From Saprospiraceae bacterium (GTDB lineage Bacteria; Bacteroidota; Bacteroidia; Chitinophagales; Saprospiraceae), in contig JADJLN010000019.1 of NCBI GenBank assembly GCA_016710115.1, forward strand, positions 372,001 through 436,000: a stretch of DNA of 64,000 bases. Direction: 5' to 3'. A program made the position numbers and the translations under genes. The notes beneath the pieces were generated by a model. That model was not told where the DNA came from and ran no database searches. It saw nothing but the letters and a program-made list of their open reading frames with translations. Positions 46,447 through 58,359 of the stretch are shown in pieces. How positions within the stretch are numbered: position 1 is the stretch's first letter; each line of letters starts with the position of its first letter.

Positions 46447-49400
46447 ATGAACCGCATTTTTCCCATCCTTTTCCTGTTCCTTTCAGGTGGTCTTTGTGCC
46501 CAGGAAGGATCGACTTTGAGTGTGTCGTTTGGTGACTTACGCGCCCGGGATATTGGTCCCGCAGTCATGAGCGGTCGGATAGCGGCACTGGCTGTCGTGG
46601 ATCAAAAACCCAATGTCCTGTTTGTCGGAGCAGCCGGAGGAGGAGTCTGGAAATCAGTGTCGGCAGGAGCGACGTTTATGCCTGTATTTGATGATTATGT
46701 CCAGTCCATCGGTGCGATTGCAATCGACCAGGACCATCCCGACACTGTTTGGGTGGGAACTGGCGAACCCTGGGTGCGCAATTCGGTCTCTGTTGGCGAC
46801 GGGATCTATGTCAGCGTTAATGGGGGTATTTCGTGGACTAAAAAGGGATTGGAAGAAAGCGAACATATTGCCAAAGTGATACTTGATCCCCGGCAGGTCG
46901 GGACCGTCTACGTGGCTGTTCAGGGCAGATTGTGGTCGGAAAGTGACCAGCGGGGTGTCTATAAATCTGTCGATTTCGGTGCCACCTGGGAACGACAGTT
47001 ATTTGTCAATGCCACCACCGGATGTGCGGATCTGACGATGGACCCATCCGATCCGAACACGTTGATTGCTGCGATGTGGGATCATCAGCGATCGCCTCAT
47101 TTTTTTCGTTCCGGTGGCCCCGGAAGCGGGTTGTATAAAACGACGGATGGTGGATCAACCTGGACAGAGATCATTGGTGGCGGTTTGCCGGCCAAACCTT
47201 ATGGACGCATGGCCGTAGAGATCGCTCCATCTGCTCCGGATACGGTGTACTTGACGCTGGAAGCCAAAGAGAAACAGGACAAGGGCTTGTATATTTCAGC
47301 AGATGGAGGCATCACCTGGAAAAGACAAAGCAGGGACTTCAATACCCTGGTTCGCCCGTTTTATTTCAGTCGGTTGACTGTGGATCCAAAGGATGCCAGC
47401 AAAGTCTACAAGTGTGGCTTGAATCTGATCATCAGTGATAACGCCGGAGAAACCTGGCGAATGGTGGGCAGTGGTGTCCATTCCGATATTCATGCCGTTT
47501 GGGTGGATCCGAATAACAGCCGGCATGTAATCATTGGCACGGATGGCGGGGTCTATGAGTCCTACGATGGTGGATATGCGTTTCGCATGTTCATGAATCT
47601 TCCGGTATCTCAGTTTTACCATATCAGTGTAGATCATGATGAGCCCTTCAATGTGTATGGCGGACTGCAGGACAACGGCTCCTGGGTCGGGCCTTCCAGC
47701 AGTGCCGGCGGGATCAGCAATGCCGATTGGGCCTTTACTGCTGGTGGTGATGGATTCTATTCATTCCGTCATCCCACGGATAAGGATGTGGTGTATGCAG
47801 AATCGCAGGGAGGGGGATTGTTCCGTCACAACCGGAAGGATGGCCAGACGAAGAATATCAAACCCATACCAGGACAGAATGAACAGGCATACCGATTCAA
47901 CTGGAACAGTCCGATAGCCTTATCTCCAACTGATCCGGAACGGATGTATTTCGGAGCACAGTTTGTCTTTCGAACCATGGATCGAGGCAATACCTGGACA
48001 CGGATCTCCCCCGATCTGACAACCAATGATCCAACCCGACAGAAACAAAAGGAATCAGGTGGATTTTCACTCGACAACTCCGGTGCAGAAAACAACACGA
48101 CCATTGTCTGTCTGGCAGAATCACCGCTGTCGAAACAGGAGATTTGGGCAGGAACGGATGATGGCCATCTCCAGGTGACGACAGATGATGGGCAGACCTG
48201 GCGCAACACCAGCAGGGCAATGCCCGGATTACCGGCGTTTACCTGGTGTACATCGGTCGAGCCGGATCATTTTTCTACAGGTACAGCATTCACCACTTTT
48301 GATGGGCACAAACAGGGTGATTTTCGGACGTACGTGTACAAAACAACAGATCATGGACAGACCTGGACATCTCTGGTCACGGATGATATAGAAGGATATG
48401 CGTTGGTGATCCGGCAGGACCTGGTCAATCCGGATCTGCTATTCCTGGGCACTGAATTCGGGTTGTACATCTCCCTGGACGGAGGTCTTTCCTGGCAGCG
48501 GTTTCAAAAACAACCTGCCCAAGGTAGGCGTACGTGCTCTGGTCATTCATCCGAGAGATCACGCACTGGTCATCGGCACGCATGGCCGGGGAGCCTATAT
48601 CCTTGACGACCTTCGACCCCTTCGACAGGTGACTCGCGATTTGCTCGATGACGAACTGTCCTTTCTCGAAACGGGCAAGCCATTCATTCGCCTGCCCAGA
48701 CCGGGCGACTGGTTTGGTGGTTCAGGCAACTTTGTGGCCGGCAACCCGAGCACAAATGCCCAGATCGTGTATTTCATGAACAAGCGACATACGTTTGGCA
48801 AAATGTTCATCGAAGTCCTGGATGCCCAGGGCAAGGTCATCCAGGAAATGCCGGCTGGAAAGAGTGCAGGTATCAATATTGTTGAATTGCCCGTTCGCTA
48901 TCCGATGCCGAAGGCGGCACCAACCAATAACCGGATGGCTATGTTTGGTTCGATGATCACGCCTTCGCTGGATGAAGGGACATACACGATCCGTGTGAAC
49001 AAAGGCAAACAGGTCTTTGAAACAAAACTGGAGCTGGAACATGAGGCAGCCGATATCTATTCGACAGAGGCGCGGAAGTTGCAATCGGGTACATTAAAGA
49101 AGCTTTTTGATCTCACCGAGGAACTGGGATACATCTATTATGCGTCGGAAGATCTGCGCAGCTGGACAGATACAAGTGCACAATCTGTTTCAGTAAAAAA
49201 GGACAGGCAAGCGCTGTTGACCTTGACGAAAGGCATACAGACCTGGCGAGACAGTCTGGTCGCTTTGGATGGTGATGGTTATGTAGCAGAAAGCGAGGCG
49301 ATCCGTGAAGAGATTTCGACGCTCTATCTGGAAGTGAGTCAGTTCCCGGGGGAATTTTCACAGGGGCAGATTCGGAAAACAGAACTTCTCACCCTCCGCG

Positions 49401-49525
49401 TCAATGCCCATCGAAAGGAACTGGATCGCTACCACCAGGCAGTCAAAGCCATGTCGGACAAATGGGAAAAGAAGGGCATTATTCCCGTTAAAATGAGAAC
49501 CATTGAGGCCTATAAACGAGCGTAA
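46447..49525 (+). CDS. large sortilin/BNR-repeat propeller protein (frameshifted)
   Basis: About 1026 residues with a signal peptide (MNRIFPILFLFLSGGLCAQ). Two multi-bladed propellers follow, with many Asp-box repeats (SVNGGISWTKKG, KTTDGGSTWTEI, SADGGITWKRQ, DRGNTWTRI, TTDDGQTWRN, SLDGGLSWQRF), as in VPS10/sortilin and xyloglucanase-like glycosidases. From about residue 720 a linker and helical domain follow. The frame breaks at TTT 48502-48504; removing one T gives WQRFKNNLPKVGVRALVIHP and the conserved THGRGAYILDDLRPL. Widespread in Bacteroidota; substrate unknown and no T9SS tail is obvious. Confidence 0.88.
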
Positions 49526-49619
49526 AGGCGAGTGAATGGAAAACAGGCTTCAATTGCAGATCTGAGAAGATAGAATCGGACGACGGACCTTTGCTATTTT
49601 TACAGTCTCAATAGAATTC

Positions 49620-50545
49620 ATGCAATTCCGTCAACCCATTCCTGTCCGAGAGATCGCATCACGCATACAAGCCAGGATCATCGGTGATCCGGAATTCATG
49701 TGTACCGGTTTGAATGAGATTCACAAGGTTGTTCCGGGAGACATCCTGTTTGTGGATGTGGCCAAGTATTTTGACAAGGCCCTTCGTTCGGCAGCGAGTG
49801 TGATCATTCTCAATGAGGAGGTCGAGCCACCAGTCGGGAAAGTCGTGCTTGTTGTGGATAAGCCGTTTGAGGCCTATGACCGTCTTGCCCGGGAGTTCAA
49901 ACCTGCCAAACCACTGAGTGCGACTATAGATCCTTCGGCAGTCATCCATCCGTCAACAATCCTCGAACCGGGAGTGATCATTGGTCCGGATGTACAGATC
50001 GGTCGGGATGGCTATATCCAGGCCGGGGTGATCATACACTCCAATACCACCATCGGCGATCATGTGACGATCCAGGCGGGGACGGTGATCGGGACGGATG
50101 CATTCTATTTCAAACGGCATCCCGATCGCTATGACAAGTGGCATACCTGTGGCCGAGTGATCATTGAGGATCATGTGGACATCGGTGCAGGTTGTACCAT
50201 CAATCGGGGGGTATCTGGCGATACTGTGATCGGGGCGGGTAGTAAACTGGACTGTTTGATCCATATCGGCCATGGTGCGGTATTGGGAAAACGATGCCTG
50301 CTGGCCGGCCTGTGGGTGTTGGAGGTAAAGCTATTCTGGAGGATGGGGTCGTCCTCTATGGTCAGGTAGGTGTAGCCCATGGCGTTCGGATCGGGGCAGG
50401 GGCAGTCGTATCTGCCAAGTCGGGCGTATCAAAAGACCTGGAAGGGGGGAAGACCTATTTTGGTGCTCCGGCTGAAGAAATCCGTGTCAAACAACGGGAG
50501 ATGGCCACGCTACGGATGTTGAGTCGCAGCAATAAAAAGGATTGA
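49620..50545 (+). CDS. lpxD: LpxD-type UDP-3-O-acylglucosamine N-acyltransferase (frameshifted)
   Basis: Left-handed beta-helix acyltransferase of lipid A synthesis: N-terminal uridine-binding domain (about 1-95, FRQPIPVREIASRIQARIIG), then hexapeptide repeats (IDPSAVIHPSTILEPGVIIG). The catalytic His is in LIHIGHGAVLG. The frame breaks at CC 50309-50310; one more C gives LLAGPVGVGGKAILEDGVVL and the end NKKD. About 308 residues, matching the short Bacteroidota paralogue of LpxD rather than the ~345-residue form. Its TGA directly touches the stop of the convergent lysozyme gene. Confidence 0.85.
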
Positions 50546-51268
50546 TCAAGGTGTGGGGCCCACTGTTGGCTTTCCGGGCTGGGGCTGAGGCTTGACGAGT
50601 AACTCATCAAGATCTTCCGGATCACCTGCAAAAGCATTAAAATCGACATTACCCTGGATACCGACCAGTTGTCCTCGGTCACCATATTGCCAGAAATGCC
50701 ACTCCTTCAGCGGGAGCAGTTCGGGTAGTTGATCGCTGAACCGTGCGATCCATACAGGATAATCGCCAAAGGCCTCCGCCAGGTGCTCATTATAAAATCG
50801 CTGGTAGGAATAGAGAACCGGCCTGGTCCGATAGTGGATCTCGACCAGGGTCAGCCAGGCTCTCACCCGCTCCACGAGTTGTTCAGTGGTGACCCCATCT
50901 GTGGTTTCCACATCCAGGACAGGAGGCAGATCACCGGGTTCCAGATCAACTTCCCGGATATAGTTCAGCACCTGATCCAGGACCGGTGCATCGGGACGGA
51001 AGTAGTGGTAGGCCCCTCTTCGAATACCCACATTTTGAGCTTCGCACCAGTTGTACTGGAAAAGCGAATCCACCAGATCTCCTCCTTCTGTGGCTTTGAT
51101 ATAGGCAAAGTGAATGCCCTGGTTCGGTAAGGCTGACCAGGTGATCCACGATTGGTGATGGCTCACATCAATTCCCTGGATGAGGTAGTCCGAACGCCTC
51201 TTTGTCTGCTGCTGACAGGAGCTGGCAAACACCAACAGAAGGATGAACAAAAATATACGGTTGGGCAT
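50546..51268 (-). CDS. GH25 lysozyme lipoprotein
   Basis: Muramidase cutting MurNAc-GlcNAc bonds. 240 residues: lipobox near residue 18 (FASSC), YLIQGIDVSHHQSWITW at the barrel start, FAYIKATEGGDLVDSLF, PPVLDVETTDG with the catalytic Asp/Glu pair, and WHFWQYGDRGQLVGIQGNVD at the C-terminus. The Pro-rich tail (KPQPQPGKPTVGPTP) follows the barrel. Likely acts in the periplasm or at the surface on own or competitor walls. Confidence 0.93.
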   Translation of the reverse strand: MPNRIFLFILLLVFASSCQQQTKRRSDYLIQGIDVSHHQSWITWSALPNQGIHFAYIKATEGGDLVDSLFQYNWCEAQNVGIRRGAYHYFRPDAPVLDQVLNYIREVDLEPGDLPPVLDVETTDGVTTEQLVERVRAWLTLVEIHYRTRPVLYSYQRFYNEHLAEAFGDYPVWIARFSDQLPELLPLKEWHFWQYGDRGQLVGIQGNVDFNAFAGDPEDLDELLVKPQPQPGKPTVGPTP

Positions 51269-51486
51269 GAGCGTCTGAGATACAGAAACAAGGACAAAAA
51301 TCCGGCCGTTCCACTGGATTGGCGTTCTTTTGAACCTGTGCGTGCGAATTTAACGTCCTTTGGTATCCATTTCGTCGGTTCACAGACCGAAATCATCATT
51401 TCTGCACAAACTTCATTCATTCCGTCTACCCCCTGAATGCAAGTTGGGAGATGCGTGAATCGGGGAAAAGTTCCATTTTTACTTCC

Positions 51487-52677
51487 ATGATCACACAACG
51501 TCAGCTCTTTCTCAGGCATCTGGCTCAGACCAGCGATGCACCGCTCAAGCTGGAAGTGGACAGTGCGTCCGGAGTCTGGTTGACTGGTCCGGATGGACGA
51601 CGGACAATGGATCTCATCTCCGGCGTAGGCATGAGTCCTCTGGGGCACACGCATCCCGCGGTTGTCAAAGCGGTTGAAGAACAGGCCAGACGATTCATGC
51701 ATGTGATGGTGTACGGTGAATATATTCTCAGTCCGCAAATCACACTGGCAAAGCGACTGGCAGATGCACTTCCCGAAGGACTGGATACAGTTTATCTTGT
51801 GAATTCGGGATCGGAAGCAACTGAAGGTGCCATGAAACTGGCCAAACGGGTCACCGGGCGGGCAGAACTGATCAGCTGTGAGAATGCATATCATGGATCC
51901 ACACAGGGTTCTATGAGCCTGATGAGCGATCCGTACTATACTGATGCCTATCGACCACTGTTGCCGGGGATTCAACATATCCGATTCAATGAACCTGCTG
52001 ACCTTGACCGGATATCGACCCGGACGGCCGGGGTGATCCTTGAAACCGTCCAGGCAGAATCTGGTATCCATCCACCGGATGTGCAATGGATGCAGGCCTT
52101 GCGAGAACGTTGTACCGAGACCGGTACCCTGCTGATCTTCGATGAGATCCAGTGTGGGTATGGGCGGACCGGCTATTTGTGGGCCTTTGAGGGGATCGGT
52201 GTCCAGCCTGACGTGTTGTTGATCGGCAAGGGGATGGGTGGTGGTATGCCGATCGCTGCCTTTATCAGTTCGCATGAGCGTATGCAGACACTCAGCTACT
52301 CCCCTGTCCTGGGGCATATCACCACCTTCGGAGGACATCCGGTGTCATCTGCAGCGGCACTGGCTACCCTGGAAACACTGGTTCAAAGCAACCTGATCGA
52401 CTCTGTGGAGGCGAAATCAGCCTTGTTTGAACAGTTGCTTGGGAATCATCCGGCGATCCGGGACATTCGTCGTGCCGGGTTGATGATGGCCCTGGATCTT
52501 GGAGATACATCCCGAGTACAGGCGGTTATTCAGTATGCTTTGGATGGGGGTGTCGTCACCGACTGGTTTCTTTTCAACACGGAATCCATCCGCATATCAC
52601 CGCCCCTGATCATTTCGGAAGAAGAGATCGAATGGGGTTGTCATGTTCTTCGAGCCGCCCTGGACAAGGTGATCTGA
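51487..52677 (+). CDS. class III PLP-dependent aminotransferase
   Basis: 396 residues. VSGVGMSPLGHTHP-like N-terminal block (LISGVGMSPLGHTHPAVV), SGSEATEGAMKLAKRVTG for cofactor phosphate, LLIFDEIQCGYGRTG and the PLP Lys in LLIGKGMGGGMPIAAF. The length and motifs fit acetylornithine/ornithine/4-aminobutyrate transaminases; the exact substrate cannot be read. Start MITQRQLFLRHLAQTSD at 51487. The long open frame on the opposite strand is only antisense. Confidence 0.92.
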   Translation: MITQRQLFLRHLAQTSDAPLKLEVDSASGVWLTGPDGRRTMDLISGVGMSPLGHTHPAVVKAVEEQARRFMHVMVYGEYILSPQITLAKRLADALPEGLDTVYLVNSGSEATEGAMKLAKRVTGRAELISCENAYHGSTQGSMSLMSDPYYTDAYRPLLPGIQHIRFNEPADLDRISTRTAGVILETVQAESGIHPPDVQWMQALRERCTETGTLLIFDEIQCGYGRTGYLWAFEGIGVQPDVLLIGKGMGGGMPIAAFISSHERMQTLSYSPVLGHITTFGGHPVSSAAALATLETLVQSNLIDSVEAKSALFEQLLGNHPAIRDIRRAGLMMALDLGDTSRVQAVIQYALDGGVVTDWFLFNTESIRISPPLIISEEEIEWGCHVLRAALDKVI

Positions 52678-52744
52678 ATACTACAACTGTACATTAACGG
52701 ATTTGATCTTGCCGTTTCAATCTGTTCCGGTGTTGCGCTGGCGG

Positions 52745-53014
52745 TCATTTTTGACAGGCATCCTGATGTACGCCAGCTACGACTCGTCCACTCGGATGCG
52801 CCTGATCCTGAATGCTTGCATCCCAGGCTATGGCAGCGGGGGAACCACAGGCAATGGATGAGCCATATAGGATGGTTTGTGCTGCAAACGAGGAAGGGAA
52901 ATAGTGTTCAAACTGCTCGCGATACAAGCAGGCTTCCATGCTCATTGGCGGATGGACCGGGAAGCGAGATGCGTTAAACTGCATCTGTAAATCCGTGATC
53001 CTGCCGGCGCTCAT
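52745..53014 (-). CDS. hypothetical protein downstream of rpoN
   Basis: 89 residues starting 19 nt after the rpoN stop on the same strand, so it could be co-transcribed. Sequence is MSAGRITDLQMQFNASRFPV, then a middle part FEHYFPSSFAAQTILYGSSI. It is neither clearly secreted nor membrane-bound, and no family was recognised. The frame could be a degraded gene, since the amino-acid mix weakens after residue 60. Confidence 0.35.
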   Translation of the reverse strand: MSAGRITDLQMQFNASRFPVHPPMSMEACLYREQFEHYFPSSFAAQTILYGSSIACGSPAAIAWDASIQDQAHPSGRVVAGVHQDACQK

Positions 53015-53033
53015 CTGGATAACTACTGGATGA

Positions 53034-54590
53034 TCAGAGGGTTTTGCGCAGACGGGCGACCGGGATATTCAGTTGTTCACGATACTTGGCCACAGTCCGG
53101 CGAGCGATATTATAGCCCTTGTTTCGCAGCATGGTTTTCAGTTTTTCATCTGAAAAGGGCTTGCGTTTGTTTTCTGCGCTGATGATATCGGTCAGGATCT
53201 TTTTCACCTCCAGAGTGGACACCTCTTCGCCACTTTCCGTTTGGAGTGATTCAGAGAAGAAGTCCTTCAAGCGCTTCGTACCAAACTCTGTCTGGACAAA
53301 TTTGCTATTGGCAACACGAGACACAGTGGAGATATCCAGTCCGGTCATGTCTGCAACATCTTTGAGGATCATCGGTCGCAGCTTCCGCTGATCACCGGTG
53401 AGGAAGAAGTCCTTCTGATAATTCAGAATGGCATACATCGTCCGGTACATGGTATCCTGCCGTTGACGGATCGCATCGATAAACCATCTTGCAGAGTCAA
53501 TCTTCTGCTTGATAAAGAAGAAGGCTTCTTTCTCCTTTTTGTTGATCCGTTTGCCCTGATGACTTTCCTTGAAGGATTTCAGCATGTCTGCATAGTGGTC
53601 ATTCACTCGCAGGTCCGGTGCATTTCGTGTGTTGAGTGTCAACTCGAGCTCGCCTTCCCGATTGTAGACGAGAAAATCAGGCACGATGTACTGGATGGGT
53701 TCACCGCCGCCACCGGTAAATCCACTGGCCGGTTTCGGATTCAGTTTGATGATGAGGTCGATGGCCTCTTTCAGCTGACCTTCCGTCAGATTCAGTTGAC
53801 GCTGTAACCGGGGGTAGTGTTTTTTCGTGAATTCGTTGAAGTACTTTTCGATGATCCGAAATGCGATCATCAGGATATCGAGTTCTTCATCGTCAGCTTC
53901 TTCTCTTGCCAGTGTCAGTTTCTGCCGGATCTGGATCAACAGGCATTCCCGAAGATCGCTGGCACCGACACCTGCCGGGTCCAGAGTCTGGATCCGGGCC
54001 AGCATCTCATTCACCTCAGCTTCGGTGGCGAAAATATTCTGGCTGAACAGGAGGTCGTCCACAATGGCAACCGGCTCCCGACGCAGATAACCGTCATCAT
54101 CAATGGATCCAATAATCTGATGAGCGATGGACAACAATCGGGGATCATCGATATTGAGCATGCCCAACTGCTCTTCCAGGTATTCGTGAAAGGTATGCTG
54201 AACTGCGATCGGGATTTGCTTCTGTTCTTCGGCAGCCATATCCTCATTGCGGTATTTATAGCTGGCCGGATCATCTTCAATGTACTCATTGAGATAATCT
54301 TCCATCTCAAATTCAGATTCATTGCCGATTTCCTCAATCGATTCGATATCAGAATCATAATCCAGGGTTTCTTCACCGGCATCATCCTGATCGGAAGGTG
54401 TTTCATCCTCCCGATTCAATTCATACGGGTCTTCCCGGTCTTCGCTTTCCTCCAGTGCCGGATTGGATTCCAACTCCTCTTTGATGCGCTGGTCCAGTAT
54501 GGCCGTAGGTACCTGCAAAAGCTTCATCAGCTGGATTTGCTGAGGAGACAGCTTTTGCATCAATTTCTGACTGAGATTCTGCTTCAACAT
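53034..54590 (-). CDS. rpoN: RNA polymerase sigma-54 factor
   Basis: 518 residues. N-terminal activator region I (LSQKLMQKLSPQQIQLMKLL), an acidic linker (about 50-110), the core-binding domain (about 115-310, with LDPAGVGASDLRECLLIQI), and the C-terminal DNA-binding region ending in the diagnostic RpoN box ARRTVAKYREQLNIP. Needs AAA+ activators; none is in the window. Divergent from the PNGase-like gene across 259 bp. Confidence 0.97.
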   Translation of the reverse strand: MLKQNLSQKLMQKLSPQQIQLMKLLQVPTAILDQRIKEELESNPALEESEDREDPYELNREDETPSDQDDAGEETLDYDSDIESIEEIGNESEFEMEDYLNEYIEDDPASYKYRNEDMAAEEQKQIPIAVQHTFHEYLEEQLGMLNIDDPRLLSIAHQIIGSIDDDGYLRREPVAIVDDLLFSQNIFATEAEVNEMLARIQTLDPAGVGASDLRECLLIQIRQKLTLAREEADDEELDILMIAFRIIEKYFNEFTKKHYPRLQRQLNLTEGQLKEAIDLIIKLNPKPASGFTGGGGEPIQYIVPDFLVYNREGELELTLNTRNAPDLRVNDHYADMLKSFKESHQGKRINKKEKEAFFFIKQKIDSARWFIDAIRQRQDTMYRTMYAILNYQKDFFLTGDQRKLRPMILKDVADMTGLDISTVSRVANSKFVQTEFGTKRLKDFFSESLQTESGEEVSTLEVKKILTDIISAENKRKPFSDEKLKTMLRNKGYNIARRTVAKYREQLNIPVARLRKTL

Positions 54591-54849
54591 ATGGCCGACA
54601 AGATTAAACGCTAGGTATTAACAACCAGAACACAACATGTTGTTCCGAAAGTATAAATCATTTTCTTCAAGTGTCCTCTTTCACGATGCAAAGGACAGGT
54701 TATTGATACGTCCTCGATCGGGAAAGGTTACGGCAAATTAAAAAAGCCCGGACCGGTTCAGCTGAACTATCCGCCCGTTACAAGAGGAGGAGAGAGAATG
54801 GAATAGTCAGACTGCCGTATCTTTCCATTTCGTCCAATCAAATTGAATC
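54591..54849. other. divergent spacer between rpoN and PNGase-like gene
   Basis: 259 bp with no gene. Contains the 12-bp palindrome GTTCAGCTGAAC at 54756-54767 and an AAAAAGCCCG word near 54741. No confident promoter was assigned. Confidence 0.4.
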
Positions 54850-57800
54850 ATGCGAATCCTGTTGACACTGCTTCTGTTCATGATCTTCTCCCAGGCCATC
54901 CATGCCCAGCAGGATCCGGTCGTGGTCCAGACACTTACATTTGATTCCATCTCCACACGCAGAGGCGTATTTGCCTTTCCGGATGACAGCCAATCCTGGC
55001 GGAAGATCCTGATGGTGCACACCCTCAAATGTGATCCAGCCACCAAACAGGACGGCTATGATTGTGGGGAGTGGGATTATCTGACCTACAACCAGATTTT
55101 CCATCATACCGGAGATATGGATTCCACAGCATTGACCCATCCTCTTTTTCTGGAAGGGACGGATGCGCCGTCTTCTGTGGATTTGCTCCAGATACCCATC
55201 TATGACCGGCAGGTGAAGACCTTCCAGGAACCGGTTCTACAACATGTCGGTGCCAGTAAAACGTCAACCGTCGTCCCAGCCATTCCGGATCAGGTCTATA
55301 TCCCGTTGCCTTCTCCCGGCGCGAGCGCACGACTTCAGGCGATCTACACAGCTCAGGAATTACTTGCAGCCGGTGTGGTTGCAGGACCATTGGATCAACT
55401 TGTTTGGTATGATGAACAACCGGAGGCGGAATTTTTTCTGACGGTACGTCTGGCACACACAACAGCCACAAAGACTGACCAGGTTCTGGACGAAGTCTGG
55501 ACTACTGTAGTTGCACGTCCCTGGGAGACCACCGGTCAGGCAGACAGTTTGCTGTTCACCACACCCTTTGTATGGGATGGCGCATCCAATATTCTAGTCG
55601 ACATGGCATTTGATCAGTCCACAAACGAACCGTTTTTTGCCCTTCAGGGAGGGGATCTCAATGCTGAAATGGCTTCCCTGCGCCAGGGTCCGGACGGTTA
55701 TCTGCAGTTTGATGGAAACAGTTTTCTCAGCCTGCCAGATGATCGTTTTGATGAACTGAATGATGAGATCACTATTTGTTTCTGGGCCAGGGGAGGCCAG
55801 GAACAACCGGTAAACGGGTCCATTCTCGAGGCTGTGGATGCCGCTGGCCGCCGGGTCTTGAATATCCATTTTCCCTGGAGTAATGGCCAGATATACTGGG
55901 ATGCCGGGGATGGACCGGACTACGACAGGATCAACAAACAAGCAGTAGAAAGCGACTACAAGGATCAGTGGAATCACTGGGCGTTTGTAAAAAATGCGAC
56001 CAGTGGTTCTATGAAAATCTACCGCAATGGGCAGCTTTGGCACAGTGGAACCGGGATGAAACGGCTTGTTCAGACGATCACCCGGTTTTCGTTAGGTAAG
56101 GGGCTGACCTATAACGGTCCTTACTTCGGATCCGTTGACGAGCTGATGGTCTTTAATCGTGAGCTGCCGATGCAGAATATCCGCGACCTGATGCAGTACA
56201 AATTGGGGCCCTTTTCACCCTATTTTGACGACCTGATATACGGATCGGGATTTGACGTGCAAGATGGGATCTATCCAAATCTCGTCGCTCCGCAGGAAAG
56301 CGCCACGGCTTTCGGACCCGTTCAGTGGGTCGGCCGGCCAGGTACACAATTGCAGTATGCCGAACAGCCGTATGTATCGCGGCCTACGCTCGGATTTGTC
56401 CAGGGCGACTACGATCTCTACACTGTGAGTGATACGCTTCACACCCTGCACCCTCATCCATTGACCAGTATTGTGACCTATGCCATCGCCAACCATCAGC
56501 CGGTCGGTGTTGACACCATCCACGGCTGGAAGGCCTCCTGGTCATATACCTGGGATGTCACAGGTGTGGCGATTGACTCTGTTGCCATTTCAGGCGGCAT
56601 GTCGTGGACCAATGTCGATCTGAATTATTTTTCCGTTCCATTTGAAGTTATTGACGAATATGAAATCGGAAGATATATCACGCCTTATGGGATCGGATTG
56701 ACCCTGGGAGACGGGTTTTCATGGGTCTATGATGTCACCGATTATGCACCGATCCTGAAGGATCAGGTCGAATTGAGTGCAGGCAACCAGCAGGAGTTGA
56801 TCGATCTGAAATTTCTGTTCTATCCGGGTACACCGGCTCGGGAAGTAGAACGGATAGAACGGCTTTGGGGTGGTTTGAAGTCGCACAGCTACAAAAATCT
56901 GGATGATGATGTTGCCTTGCCACCTACGACTGTTGACCTCGACCCGGATGCGGTTTCATATAAGGTCAGAACCCGGATTACCGGTCATGGACACAACAGC
57001 AATGACGGGAACTATCCACATTGTTGCGAATGGAAAAATAACACCCATACGTTGCATGTCAATAATCAGAAAGTCGCAGACTGGCATGTGTGGCAGACCC
57101 ATGATTGTGCATTGAATCCGGTATTTCCTCAGGGAGGCACCTGGCCGGGTGCCCGTGAAGGATGGTGTCCGGGAGATCTGGTGAAGGATCACGAATTTGA
57201 AGTAACCAATTTCATTTCCGGGCCAAGTGCGACCATTGACTATAGTATTACACCGGTGCCTGCCAACAATCTCGGGATGGGTGGTGGTAACTACGTCATG
57301 GATATGCAACTCATCCAATATGGTCCGTGGGCCCATGAAGTGGATGTGGAGATCTATGATATCCTTGCGCCATCCTCAGTCCAGTATCGCAGTCGATTGA
57401 ATCCCATGTGTCATGACCCGCAAGTAGTGATCAGGAACAGTGGCTCGTTACCCGTTACAAGTGTGACCTTGAATTACGGTGTTTCCGGAGGAAATGTACA
57501 GATATATGAATGGACTGGAAATCTGGCACCCAATGACCGTGCGACTGTACTTCTGCCTGTGCCATCGTCATCCTTCTGGGTGGGTGATGGCAGCAATGAA
57601 TTCCATGTTGAGATCACAGCTGTTAATAACGGCCTGGATGAGAATGCGGAAAATGACACGATGAGTGCGTCTTTCGAGATTCCTAAATCGCATAAAACAG
57701 GCATTCGGTTCCGCTTGCGGACCAATAATTACCCGACGGAGAACAGTGTCAAAGTGTGGGATGCTCAGGGTAATATTCTGTTGAATCAGGGGGTTTGAAG

Positions 57801-58287
57801 CCAATAAGCAATATGACTTCAAGATGGACTACCCGGATGGTTGTTCACGTTTGAGCTTCTGGATACAGGAGATGACGGACTGTCATACTGGGCAGATCCT
57901 GCTGCGGGAAATGGATATTTGCGTCTGCTTGCTCCGACCATCGATGCGATCCTGGGCTATTTTGAACCCGAATTCGGACGATCCATCCGGTATTCATTTG
58001 TGTTGGGTATGCTGACAGACCAGGAGAATGTGGACGTTGAACGGCCGATGCTGATCGTAGGTCCAAATCCGGCAGTTGATCGTCTGGACATCCAGACTGC
58101 TGGTCTGGCAGGACAGGCCGGGTTGACCCTGTTTGATGCGATGGGACGTGTGATGTTTGAACGCAATGTCATTTTACCACTCTCGGAGAGCGTATCCTTG
58201 CCCGATCTGACTTCCGGGATGTACTGGTTGCGTATCCAGCAGGGTCAATGGCAACATCAGGAAAAGATCGTTATTCAACGCCCTTGA
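54850..58287 (+). CDS. PNGase F-like glycoamidase with LamG and T9SS domains (frameshifted)
   Basis: About 1145 residues. After the signal peptide (LLLFMIFSQAIHAQ), an N-terminal jelly-roll resembling peptide-N-glycosidase F (KCDPATKQDGYDCGEWDYLT, residues ~55-80) is followed by a LamG-like jelly-roll (about 277-440, ITICFWARGG, WNHWAFVKNATSGSMKIYRN). A second PNGase F-type domain follows (about 690-830, TGHGHNSNDGNYPHCCEWKN, GTWPGAREGWCPGD), then a T9SS type A tail. Two compensating indels near the end (an extra G at 57789-57793, a missing T at 57844-57845) break the frame. Predicted to release N-glycans from host or algal glycoproteins outside the cell; activity not proven. Confidence 0.85.
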
Positions 58288-58300
58288 TCAGTCAAAAAGG

Positions 58301-58345
58301 AAAAGGGCCGCGACCATACCCCCCAGTTTGGTGCGACCCTTTTTC
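58301..58345. terminator. bidirectional terminator between PNGase-like and small gene
   Basis: AAAAGGG and CCCTTTTT form the base of a stem continued by CGC/GCG with one mismatch, around a C-rich loop. T-run on one strand, A-run on the other; it sits between convergent genes. Confidence 0.7.
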
Positions 58346-58359
58346 CATCTTGACATTAT

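Noticed and set aside
51163..52338. 391-codon open frame on the minus strand
   Set aside because: Antisense to the aminotransferase, which has all PLP motifs; the frame's product is Cys/His/Pro-rich with no domain.
53817..54614. 265-codon frame antisense to rpoN
   Set aside because: Phe/Ile-rich shadow of the sigma-54 coding strand.
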